Assembly (NCBI GenBank): GCA_963966185.1 | Contig: CAWZYM010000126.1 | Location: forward strand, 621,001-685,000 | DNA length: 64,000 nucleotides | Source: Rhabditoides inermis | Lineage: Eukaryota; Nematoda; Chromadorea; Rhabditida; Rhabditidae | Reading direction: 5' to 3' | Part shown: positions 52,701 to 61,114 of the stretch, one piece after another | Layout of the letters: every line of letters starts with the position of its first letter | How positions within the stretch are numbered: the stretch's first letter is position 1 | Made by a program: the position numbers and the translations under genes | The notes under the pieces: model-generated | Databases searched by the model: none | Seen by the model: the letters and a program-made list of their open reading frames with translations, nothing else | Told to the model about the DNA's origin: nothing

Positions 52701-53567
52701 TCCTTGGTAGAGACTGGGAGTGTTCAATTTATTGTCACAAGCGTTTTGAGTGTTGTGGTGCAAGTTTTGCCAATTTTCCTCATCCTTGGTAGGGTCTGCG
52801 GGTGTATAATATATCGTCACAAGCCACTTGAGTATTGTGGTGCAGGTTTTGTCAATTTTCCTCATCCTTGGTAGGGACTGCGAGTGTTTAATATACTGTC
52901 ACAAGCTTTTTGAGTGTTGTAGTGTAGGTTTTGTCAGTTTTCCTCATCCTTAGTAGGGTATGCGGGTGTTTAATATTTTGTCACAAGCCTTTTAAGTGTT
53001 GTAGTGTAGGTTTTGTCAGTTTTTCTCATCCTTGGTAGGGACTGCGAGTGTTTAATATACTGCCACAAGCCTTTTGAGTGTTATAGTGTAGATTTTGTCA
53101 GTTTTTCTCATCCTTGGTAGGGACTGCGAGTGTTTAATATACTGTCACAAGCCTTTTGAGTGTTATAGTGTAGATTTTGTCAGTTTTTCTCATCCTTGGT
53201 AGGGTCTGCGGGTGTTCAATTTATTGTCACAAGCGTTCTGAGTGTTGTGGTGCAAGTTTTGCCAATTTTCCTCATCCTTGGTAGGGACTGCGGGTGTATA
53301 ATATATCGTCACAAGCCACTTGAGTGTTGTGGTGCAGGTTTTGTCAATTTTCCTCATCCTTGGAAGAGACTGGGAGTGTTCAAATTATTGTCACAAGCCT
53401 TTCGAGTGTTGTGGTGCCGGTTTTGTCAATTTTCCTCATCCTTGGTAGGGTCTGCGGGTGTTTAATATATTGTCACAAGCCTCTTGAGTGTTGAAGTGCA
53501 GGTTTTGTCAATTTTCCTCTTCCTTGGTAGGGACTGGGGCTGTTCAATTTATTGTCACAAGCCTTTT
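43781..53567. repeat. Higher-order repeats of about 1588 bp and longer
   Basis: The AGTGTTCAAGGGGGAGG marker monomer and its neighbours recur at set distances. Start points at 43781 and 45369, then 50312, 51900 and 53488, are each 1588 bp apart; other intervals are 2245 bp (45369 to 47614) and 2698 bp (47614 to 50312). The longer forms contain extra GTTTATTGTCA or CTAGCCAC monomers. The array therefore mixes higher-order units of several lengths rather than one fixed period. Confidence 0.7.
53565..53567. repeat. Target site duplication of element 2, left copy
   Basis: TTT before GATCC, repeated at 61115-61117. The 3-bp length is deduced from comparison with empty sister monomers (four T in the empty site, four plus three in the filled one). 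Confidence 0.8.
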
Positions 53568-53587
53568 GATCCTACACTAACACGCGA

Positions 53588-53760
53588 GTGGAAAAGTGGA
53601 AATTTCCAATTTTCCATTGGAAATTTCCAATTTTCCACTGGAAATTTCCATTTTTTCTTGGAAATGTCCATTTTCCACTGGAATTTTCCACTTTTCAGTG
53701 GAAGTGTGCACTTTTCACTGGATATTTCCAAATTTCCAGTGGAAATTTCCATTTTTCCAG
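53588..53760. repeat. Palindromic TGGAAATTTCCA-type motif block, left
   Basis: About 170 bp made almost entirely of overlapping variants of TGGAAATTTCCA, a perfect 12-bp palindrome, and looser forms (TTTTCCACTGGAA, TTTTCAGTGGAAG, TTTTCACTGGATA). The block is mirrored at 60922-61094. Subterminal repeats are typical transposase-binding regions, so this is a candidate recognition array; that role is inferred. Confidence 0.75.
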
Positions 53761-53952
53761 TTGGTCGTGAAAATATTTCTTGTAAAACAAGAAATGTACG
53801 GAATTTGGACTGACGGTAAAAAAAAATTGGTAAATGCTGAAAGTATAAGTTTCGTATTGTTTGGGTATTGTTTGAATTTTTGTGTTGTTTCATGTTTTGA
53901 TGAAATTTGTTTGTGTTTTTTTTAATATCTCTTTAATGTAACTGTTGTTTAG

Positions 53953-54013
53953 GCGGTGGGCCACAACCTGCCCACCGCTTCCACGCGCTTCGTCTTCCTG
54001 TGGAATATACCCG
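53953..54013 (+). other. Predicted 5' exon in the left arm of element 2
   Basis: Bounded by a TTTAG acceptor and a CCCG/GTGAGT donor (61 bp, phase 1 at the end). It reads AVGHNLPTASTRFVFLWNIP and joins in frame to the first 80-bp exon. I do not recognise the protein. The exon begins with a 9-bp inverted repeat, GCGGTGGGC / GCCCACCGC, separated by 8 bp (53953-53978), which could form a hairpin in RNA. An identical exon lies on the minus strand at 60669-60729. Confidence 0.5.
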
Positions 54014-54102
54014 GTGAGTATTGTTTAGAAAAATTTTGACGAAGTTTCTTATGGATTGTAAATATTTCATCATTGCTTGTTGTAATCATGTTGTTCTTGC
54101 AG

Positions 54103-55061
54103 TGCACTCTTCACTGCAGGCCGGCAGCTCCGTGGACGTCTCCACCTCGTCGACGCTGAGCTCCCACTCGGAGCCAATCAAGGTAAGCCTGTTTATTGTT
54201 GATGATGTTGTTAATGTTGTTGATGTTGATGTTGATGATGATGTTGATGATGTTGTTGGTGATGTTGTTGGTGATGTAGTTTTTTATGGATTGTAAATAT
54301 TTCATCATTGCTTGTTGTAATCATGTTGTTCTTGCAGAGCACTCTTCACTGCAGGCCGGCAGCTCCGTGGACGTCTCCACCTCGTCGACGCTGAGCTCCC
54401 ACTCGGAGCCAATCAAGGTAAGCCTGGTGGTTGTTGATGATGTTGTTAATGTTGTTGATGTTGATGTTGATGATGATGTTGATGATGGTGTTGGTGATGT
54501 TGTTGGTGATGTAGTTTTTTATGGCATTGTAAATATTTCATCATTGCTTGTTATAATCATGTTGTTCTTGCAGAGCACTCTTCACTGCAGGCCGGCAGCT
54601 CCGTGGACGTCTCCACCTCGTCGACGCTGAGCTCCCACTCGGAGCCAATCAAGGTAAGCCTGGTGGTTGTTGATGATGTTGTTAATGTTGTTGATGTTGA
54701 TGTTGATGATGATGTTGATGATGGTGTTGGTGATGTTGTTGGTGATGTAGTTTTTTATGGCATTGTAAATATTTCATCATTGCTTGTTATAATCATGTTG
54801 TTCTTGCAGAGCACTCTTCACTGCAGGCCGGCAGCTCCGTGGACGTCTCCACCTCGTCGACGCTGAGCTCCCACTCGGAGCCAATCAAGGTAAGCCTGGT
54901 GGTTGTTGATGATGTTGTTAATGTTGTTGATGTTGATGTTGATGATGATGTTGATGATGTTGTTGGTGATGTAGTTTTTTTTATGGATTGTAAATATTTC
55001 ATCATTGCTTGTTGTAATCATGTTGTTCTTGCAGAGCACTCTTCACTGCAGGCCGGCAGAC
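54103..55061 (+). repeat. Tandem 80-bp exon plus intron units, left arm
   Basis: Four complete 80-bp exon-like units (54103-54182, 54338-54417, 54574-54653, 54810-54889), each ending AATCAAG/GTAAGC, and a fifth that starts identically (55035) but runs into the accessory coding sequence. They are separated by introns of 145-156 bp with a TTG/GAT-rich core and a TTCTTGCAG acceptor. In one frame the unit reads HSSLQAGSSVDVSTSS then TLSSHSEPIK. Because 80 is not a multiple of 3, joining two full units shifts frame into a stop, whereas first unit to fifth exon stays open. Confidence 0.85.
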
Positions 55062-55771
55062 ATGAAGATCCTCCTGTCATGTGGTACCCAGACGCGACTA
55101 CAAAATGGACAAGATCTAGATCAAGAGTCTGTGCTTCAACTGCGCGAGTTCACCCAGGTTTTCCTTCCACATGCGGATATCTTCTACTATCGCAGTAAGG
55201 TAAGCTTTTGAATGAAATTTTACTCAATCATTCCGTACAAGTGAATCAATCAATCAACCTACCTCATATTCTTTTTATACGTTACATTTTTTTGTTCTTT
55301 TCAGGTGTCGTTCAAGAAACGTGGCGACGTAGTCGATGGACTTCTCAATGAGGTTGAGCAGCTGAAGGTCGTTTCTCCAGTGACCGAAGAACTCTTCGCA
55401 AGTTTGCCGGTCTTCTCAAGAAATATTCAAGTGAGAAGAATGCTGACGCTCTGAGGTCGGGAAAAGAAGGTACCGATGGTATAAGCGAGGCGTGGGAGCG
55501 TGACATTCTCATAGCAGTAGGTAGTACAGTGGATGCGCCTGCTTTCTCTGGGGGCCTCGGTTCAAGGAAGGCTACTCCTTCTTTTGCCTCGTTCAGATAT
55601 ACAGAATCTTTTGAATGTAGTACAGATGGGAATTTAGATGTTGATGTAGACGATGAAACTGCCACGTATGTTTCTGATCCTGACCACTTTGTTGTCCCTC
55701 TCAATCTTTATAAGAAATATCTTAAATGTGAAAAGTTGTGCCAGGAGATGGGCTTCGAAATATTGTTCTAA
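55062..55771 (+). CDS. Accessory gene A of element 2, probably frameshifted
   Basis: Exon 55035-55199 contains the first ATG (55062) in frame: MKILLSCGTQTRLQNG and onward to YYRSK; a 105-bp intron (GTAAGC...TTTTCAG) leads to exon 55305-55771. The second exon is open from VSFKKRGDVV to about EELF (55397); the frame then ends at a TGA near 55455, while the +2 frame continues as KFAGLLKKYSSEK... to a TAA at 55769-55771. A single missing base near 55397 explains this and would restore about 210 residues. The acidic middle (DVDVDDE) is followed by a C-terminal motif, YKKYLKCEKLCQEMGFEILF, similar to that of accessory gene B. The product is not recognised and no Myb/SANT pattern is visible. It lies just upstream of the transposase on the same strand; the left arm supplies its 5' region. 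The frameshift could also be a sequencing error. Confidence 0.55.
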
Positions 55772-55835
55772 TACACTTTGTTCACTGTCCACTGACTGCT
55801 GTTATATTGTATATGTTTCATGATAAGGTTATTGT

Positions 55836-55841
55836 AATAAA
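55836..55841 (+). promoter_or_regulatory. Polyadenylation signal of accessory gene A
   Basis: AATAAA 65 bp after the TAA. It suggests that accessory gene A and the transposase 120 bp further on are separate transcripts, or alternatives. Confidence 0.55.
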
Positions 55842-55958
55842 GAAATATAGTAATTTTGTTGTCGAAGTTTCGTCATTTTTTATACAAAGAACACGTTTTT
55901 ACGTTTCAAATTATACTTTTACGTCACGTTTCGTTAAAGTAAACATTGGCAAACCAGG

Positions 55959-57347
55959 ATGGTGAGCCATCCTTTGGTGCTGGCAAAGGCTCGTCAGAAA
56001 ATTATGAATCGTCTCGCTGGGCGGAAGCGAAGGGTCAGACACTTCCGAGTACGAATCAGCACTAAGATGCACGACATTGACTTCATCATACGGTATTTGT
56101 CAATTACTTGACGTAATCAGGCTTTATTATATAGCTATCGCATGACTCGAGGGCAGATTGAGATGTTGGCGCAACGTGTCGCATCTCGAATCGGAGCTGT
56201 CAGATCTGACAGGACGACGATATCGGTTTATTTGAATTACTTTGTAGTTCATTTCTCCTTTAAATACTTTTAAAGATTGTTGATCGTGTTCTGCTCTTTC
56301 TTCGGTTTCTTGGCGGTTCTGTTCGCTTCGATCTGCTGGGAGATGGAGCAGGCGTCTCTGCATCATCGGTATTTTTTGAATTCTCTTGATACTCTAATTT
56401 GAAATAGGCTCGAGAGCATGTTCTACGAGTCGCTGCGGCCATTGCACATCTTTCTTCTGAGGAGATTAGGTGGCCGACTACCAGCACTGCGATGAGGTCT
56501 GTTCAAAAACGTGTATAAATCCAATTTGTTTAGACTGATGGAGTTTCTGAACTCGCGACGCCGACAACTGCGTCTCGTGGGAGGCATGCTGGATGGCGTC
56601 CATATCCGAGTTCAGAAGTTTTCGAGGGGAGATTCCAACACGTTCGCTGACAGGAACAAGCAGTTTTCTCTCTTGTTTCTCGCCGTCACCGATGTGACTG
56701 GTCGTTTTCTTTGGGTGTCCCGTGCTTTCCCTGGTGAATCGTAATTGTTTTATTCTGTAAACTATCTGTAATAGGAGGAATGCACGACGCCGCTGCTCTC
56801 AGACAGACTGACTTGTGGTCTCTCTGTGAGCAGGGCATTCGTCCTTTCCCGAACGCAGTCATCATCGCGGACAAAGCGTTTCCGCTACGCACATGGTGAG
56901 AAAACATTTGAGAAACATGTGTGAATAACTTTGCAATAGGCTGATTCCTCCTCATGCGCGGGCTCCGAGAGCTTCTCCCGAAGCTGCCTTCAACAACCGT
57001 CTTTCATCTACTCGAATGGGTGTTGAATGCGGGTTTGGATAGTTAGTAAATCATGATTGAAAACATAAAATCGCCTATTCAGCCTGAAGAACCTGTTTCC
57101 TCTTCTCGGTAAGACGATGACGCTCAGAGACGCTGACTCGGCTGCTGTAGTCGTTGAAGCCGCCTTCGTGCTTGCCAACATTATCCGTGGACACAGAGGA
57201 CATACGAACGAGGAAGTCCTGGCGGTTCGCAGGTTTGATCCCATGTCTCGACTTCCTGCTCTCGCACTTCCACCCATGCCGGCCGGACTCAACGCACGTG
57301 ATCGTCGTAATTGGCCTGCCACCGCCCGCCGTCTTGCCATGCACTAA
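55959..57347 (+). CDS. PIF/Harbinger DDE transposase, eight exons
   Basis: Exons 55959-56092, 56135-56225, 56276-56368, 56408-56496, 56534-56733, 56775-56895, 56940-57038 and 57083-57347; phases agree throughout, giving 363 residues. Introns are 37-50 bp. Family signs in order: YRMTRGQIEML, then LRFLGGSVRFDLLGD..GVS, then EIRWP; catalytic Asp in GGMLDGVHI; FSLLFLAVTD and the split FPGGMHDA; catalytic Asp in IIADKAFPL; catalytic Glu in RMGVECGFG followed by LKNLFPLL; and VVVEAAFVLANII near the C-terminus. All three catalytic residues are present and no stop interrupts the model. The seventh intron is odd: keeping the conserved Phe-Gly needs an AT donor (57039), while the GT donor at 57033 is also in frame but deletes Phe-Gly. 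The start is the first Met of an open exon. The enzyme would cut and join the element ends; related elements usually need a second, DNA-binding protein. Confidence 0.88.
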
Positions 57348-57644
57348 TCATATTTATCTTTTTGATAGACGCAGTATTCATCGCTGTTCTTTTTTCACAT
57401 TGAAAGTTGATTTTCATATAAACAATTGTATGTAAATGAACTTAGATTTCATTCGATAGACAACATTTATTACATAATAGGTATCTGATTGGCAAACAAA
57501 ACAGCATAACAAACCAAATTAACAGAGCAAAACAATTCAACAATCATTTTAATGAGAAGTATGAAGCAAACGGACAATTAATATATGCAGCTACTATACG
57601 GATCTAATTACCATATTCACAAACAGTTTTGTACTAGTATTAAA
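57348..57644. other. Convergent intergenic region of element 2
   Basis: AT-rich, no coding exon visible. It lies between the stops of the plus-strand transposase and the minus-strand accessory gene B. No clear AATAAA is present for the plus strand here. Confidence 0.5.
57466..57471 (-). promoter_or_regulatory. Polyadenylation signal of accessory gene B
   Basis: TTTATT on the plus strand (AATAAA on minus), about 175 bp beyond the stop of the minus-strand gene. Confidence 0.5.
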
Positions 57645-58876
57645 TCATCGCTTCTTGATCTTTTTCACCGGAACCAACCCGTCAGTGACCTCCGGGGGAA
57701 TCTCATAACCCAACTCCTTGGCGAGCTTGATGCTCTTGAGTCGCTTGTGAAACAGCGACACCCTCTTGTGTATCGCTGAAACACATTTTCTACAATAATT
57801 ATCTATGTCAAAAACTAGTTCCAAGAAAAGTAAGGTTAGGAAAACCTACCAGAAATGCCATAGATGTCTAGATTAGCTGCTAGCAAGGGCGCCGACTTCT
57901 TGTCCACGCGAACCCGTATGCTGTCGCTGTGGCTCTGCTCCTCGTCTGAAGTATCTTCAGACGACACGGCTCCCAGTTGAGAAAGAGGCGTCTCCTAACG
58001 TGACGTCATGTGTTTAATGAAGAATAAACCTTACTTTTTAAGTTTCACCCACCTCTCTTTGTCGTGATATAGTCGGTGTATTCGGGAACGTCTTCATATC
58101 CGAACCAGATGGGGAACTTGCCATCTGAAAAAAAAGTTGAACAAAAACTAAAACTTTAGTTTCAGAAATATAACTGTCACTAACCAAAGACGGTTCAGCT
58201 GGAGCGGAAGTCACACACTCATCCAGCTTGTTGTCAGGATCACCGGCATGCTCGTCTTTCTCTACTTCTTGCACTTCTTTAGTTTCCAGATTTTCGCTCT
58301 TCTCTCCAACTTTTGATGCAAGCATCTCCCAGCGACGTTGAACAATGGACAGGTAGCCACTCTGCTTGAGACTTATGCGAGTCATGCGCGTCTAGAAATA
58401 ATGAAACATTGTCCAAAGTTTTGCAAAAATATCGTTTTACGGTCCCGATAATTCACGCTATCGCAGAATTTTATCTCGTATGAAGAGTGAAAATCATACC
58501 TGAATGTAGTCCTCCAGATTGTAGATGAGGCTTCTAGTGATTTTTCTCATAATCCTTTGACAGTCCTGCAGTGTCTTGCTTGGGTCTTCGAGACTCCCTC
58601 CATTCTGGTTGTAATGTTGTATCAGACCAACAAGAACACGCACCTTCTCGGGTCCTTTCTGCAAGGTTCGAAATTAGTTTGACCCAACACTTTCATAAAA
58701 AAAAAACTCACAGTGACTTTGGATGAGTGCCATGCTTTTAGAATTGTCAACAGGAAATCGTCATAACGATCACCGCTGATGTTCTCATATGTTTGAGAGC
58801 TGAACACTTTCTTTAGAGCGGCCAGCTCTGTCTTCGTGAGAGCAGGTGTAGCCTGGGTAGTGACGTTCTCAGTCAT
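57645..58876 (-). CDS. Accessory gene B of element 2, six exons, unknown function
   Basis: Exons on minus: 58876-58712, 58658-58500, 58391-58185, 58124-58053, 57994-57850, 57775-57645. Introns of 53-108 bp all have GT and AG ends, and phases agree, giving 292 residues without a stop. The protein starts MTENVTTQATPALTKTELAA, has a helical N-terminal half (about 1-130: KVFSSQTYENISGDRYDDF, LVGLIQHYNQ, CQRIMRKITRSLIYNLEDY), a charged low-complexity middle with EVEKDEHAGD and SSEDTSDEEQ, and a basic C-terminus ending VKKIKKR, a possible nuclear localisation signal. A motif near the end, FHKRLKSIKLAKELGYEI, resembles the C-terminus of accessory gene A. No Myb/SANT tryptophan pattern is visible, so it is not an obvious Harbinger Myb-like partner, although its position fits that role. 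The start codon sits 66 bp into the last repeated-exon copy of the right arm. Confidence 0.7.
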
Positions 58877-60579
58877 GTCCTGTGCAGAGCGACGACGAGG
58901 TGGAGACGTCCACGGAGCTGCCGGCCTGCAGTGAAGAGTGCTCTGCAAGAACAACATGATTACAACAAGCAATGATGAAATATTTACAATCCATAAAAAA
59001 CTACATCACCAACAACATCACCAACAACATCATCAACATCACCAACAACATCATCAACATCACCAACAACATCAACAACAACCACCAGGCTTACCTGGAT
59101 GGGCTCCGAGTGGGAGCTCAGCGTCGACGAGGTGGAGACGTCCACGGAGCTGCCGGCCTGCAGTGAAGAGTGCACTGCAAGAACAACATGATTACAACAA
59201 GCAATGATGAAATATTTACAATCCATAAAAAACTACATCACCAACAACATCACCAACAACATCATCAACATCACCAACAACATCATCATCATCATCAACA
59301 ACATCAACAACAACCACCAGGCTTACCTGGATGGGCTCCGAGTGGGAGCTCAGCGTCGACGAGGTGGAGACGTCCACGGAGCTGCCGGCCTGCAGTGAAG
59401 AGTGCACTGCAAGAACAACATGATTACAACAAGCAATGATGAAATATTTACAATCCATAAAAAACTACATCACCAACAACATCACCAACAACATCATCAA
59501 CATCACCAACAACATCATCATCATCATCAACAACATCAACAACAACCACCAGGCTTACCTGGATGGGCTCCGAGTGGGAGCTCAGCGTCGACGAGGTGGA
59601 GACGTCCACGGAGCTGCCGGCCTGCAGTGAAGAGTGCACTGCAAGAACAACATGATTACAACAAGCAATGATGAAATATTTACAATCCATAAAAAACTAC
59701 ATCACCAACAACATCACCAACAACATCATCAACATCATCATCAACATCAACATCAACAACATTAACAACATCATCAACAACCACCAGGCTTACCTTGATT
59801 GGCTCCGAGTGGGAGCTCAGCGTCGACGAGGTGGAGACGTCCACGGAGCTGCCGGCCTGCAGTGAAGAGTGCTCTGCAAGAACAACATGATTATAACAAG
59901 CAATGATGAAATATTTACAATGCCATAAAAAACTACATCACCAACAACATCACCAACACCATCATCAACATCATCATCAACATCAACATCAACAACATTA
60001 ACAACATCATCAACAACCACCAGGCTTACCTTGATTGGCTCCGAGTGGGAGCTCAGCGTCGACGAGGTGGAGACGTCCACGGAGCTGCCGGCCTGCAGTG
60101 AAGAGTGCACTGCAAGAACAACATGATTACAACAAGCAATGATGAAATATTTACAATCCATAAAAAACTACATCACCAACAACATCACCAACAACATCAT
60201 CAACATCATCATCAACATCAACATCAACAACATTAACAACATCATCAACAACCACCAGGCTTACCTTGATTGGCTCCGAGTGGGAGCTCAGCGTCGACGA
60301 GGTGGAGACGTCCACGGAGCTGCCGGCCTGCAGTGAAGAGTGCTCTGCAAGAACAACATGATTACAACAAGCAATGATGAAATATTTACAATCCATAAAA
60401 AACTACATCACCAACAACATCACCAACAACATCATCAACATCATCATCAACATCAACATCAACAACATTAACAACATCATCAACAACCACCAGGCTTACC
60501 TTGATTGGCTCCGAGTGGGAGCTCAGCGTCGACGAGGTGGAGACGTCCACGGAGCTGCCGGCCTGCAGTGAAGAGTGCA
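58877..60579 (-). repeat. Tandem 80-bp exon plus intron units, right arm
   Basis: Seven full 80-bp units on the minus strand (60579-60500, 60344-60265, 60109-60030, 59873-59794, 59638-59559, 59406-59327, 59174-59095) and an eighth (from 58942) that runs into the accessory gene start at 58876. The four outer units end AATCAAG like the left arm; the three inner ones end CATCCAG and have shorter introns with simpler GTTGTTGAT repeats. Copy number thus differs between arms (five against eight). Confidence 0.85.
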
Positions 60580-60668
60580 CTGCAAGAACAACATGATTAC
60601 AACAAGCAATGATGAAATATTTACAATCCATAAGAAACTTCGTCAAAATTTTTCTAAACAATACTCAC

Positions 60669-60729
60669 CGGGTATATTCCACAGGAAGACGAAGCGCGTG
60701 GAAGCGGTGGGCAGGTTGTGGCCCACCGC
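60669..60729 (-). other. Predicted 5' exon in the right arm of element 2
   Basis: Minus-strand duplicate of the 61-bp exon at 53953-54013, with the same flanking splice signals and the same hairpin-forming start (60704-60729). Confidence 0.5.
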
Positions 60730-60921
60730 CTAAACAACAGTTACATTAAAGAGATATTAAAAAAAACACAAACAAATTTCATCAAAACATGAAACAACAC
60801 AAAAATTCAAACAATACCCAAACAATACGAAACTTATACTTTCAGCATTTACCAATTTTTTTTTACCGTCAGTCCAAATTCCGTACATTTCTTGTTTTAC
60901 AAGAAATATTTTCACGACCAA

Positions 60922-61094
60922 CTGGAAAAATGGAAATTTCCACTGGAAATTTGGAAATATCCAGTGAAAAGTGCACACTTCCACTGAAAAGTGGAAAATT
61001 CCAGTGGAAAATGGACATTTCCAAGAAAAAATGGAAATTTCCAGTGGAAAATTGGAAATTTCCAATGGAAAATTGGAAATTTCCACTTTTCCAC
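60922..61094. repeat. Palindromic TGGAAATTTCCA-type motif block, right
   Basis: Mirror copy of the block at 53588-53760, at the same distance from the terminus. Confidence 0.75.
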
Positions 61095-61114
61095 TCGCGT
61101 GTTAGTGTAGGATC

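Larger units (their letters stand above)
35691..53567. repeat. 82-bp satellite array, middle block
   Basis: The same satellite continues in the same orientation after element 1. From 35691 to about 38460 the monomer variants are those of the left block. From about 38460 onward a different set takes over, with truncated or fused monomers (ATTGTCACTAATATATCGTC; CAAGCTATATTGTCAC; GAGTGTTTATTGTCA), the AGTGTTCAAGGGGGAGG monomer and the CTGGGGCTGTTCAATTT monomer. No genes are seen in this block. Confidence 0.97.
53568..54182 (+). repeat. Element 2 left inverted arm, matching portion
   Basis: Inverted copy of 60500-61114. In order it holds the terminus, the palindromic-motif block (53588-53760), an AT-rich spacer with a 9-bp-stem inverted repeat (ATTTCTTGT AAA ACAAGAAAT, 53775-53795), a 61-bp exon and the first 80-bp exon. 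Confidence 0.9.
53568..61114. mobile_element. Element 2: PIF/Harbinger transposon with long inverted arms
   Basis: The insertion lies in a monomer that reads CAAGCCTTTTGAGTGTTG in uninterrupted sister copies (for example near 41840, 45440, 47685 and 63355). Here the left flank ends in CCTTTT and the right flank resumes TTTGAGTG, so TTT is a 3-bp target duplication, the size expected for PIF/Harbinger. Termini are GATCCTACACTAACACGCG and its inverse. The outer 615 bp of each side (53568-54182 and 60500-61114) correspond base for base by position, and the inverted similarity continues through the exon arrays for more than 1.3 kb. It contains a Harbinger transposase and two accessory genes. The transposase appears intact; one accessory gene is frameshifted. 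Confidence 0.92.
60500..61114 (-). repeat. Element 2 right inverted arm, matching portion
   Basis: Inverted counterpart of 53568-54182 with the same length and the same landmarks on the minus strand: palindromic block 60922-61094, 61-bp exon 60669-60729, first 80-bp exon 60500-60579. Confidence 0.9.

Noticed and set aside
53484..53925. ORFs rich in FPLEISIF-type repeats across the palindromic block, and their counterparts at 60757-61262.
   Set aside because: They translate the TGGAAATTTCCA-type non-coding block in several frames on both strands; one even runs into satellite.
57645..58876. Accessory gene B as the Myb/SANT-like protein typical of Harbinger elements.
   Set aside because: The spaced tryptophans expected of that domain are not visible; only position in the element supports the idea.
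58938..60571. HQQHHQQ- and NINNIIN-type low-complexity ORFs in the right arm.
   Set aside because: They come from reading the TTG/GAT-rich introns of the exon array on the opposite strand.
53568..61114. A 5-bp target duplication (TTTGA) for element 2.
   Set aside because: It would leave the termini asymmetric (TCCTAC against GATCC on the inverse); a 3-bp TTT with symmetric GATCC ends fits both the empty sites and the transposase family.
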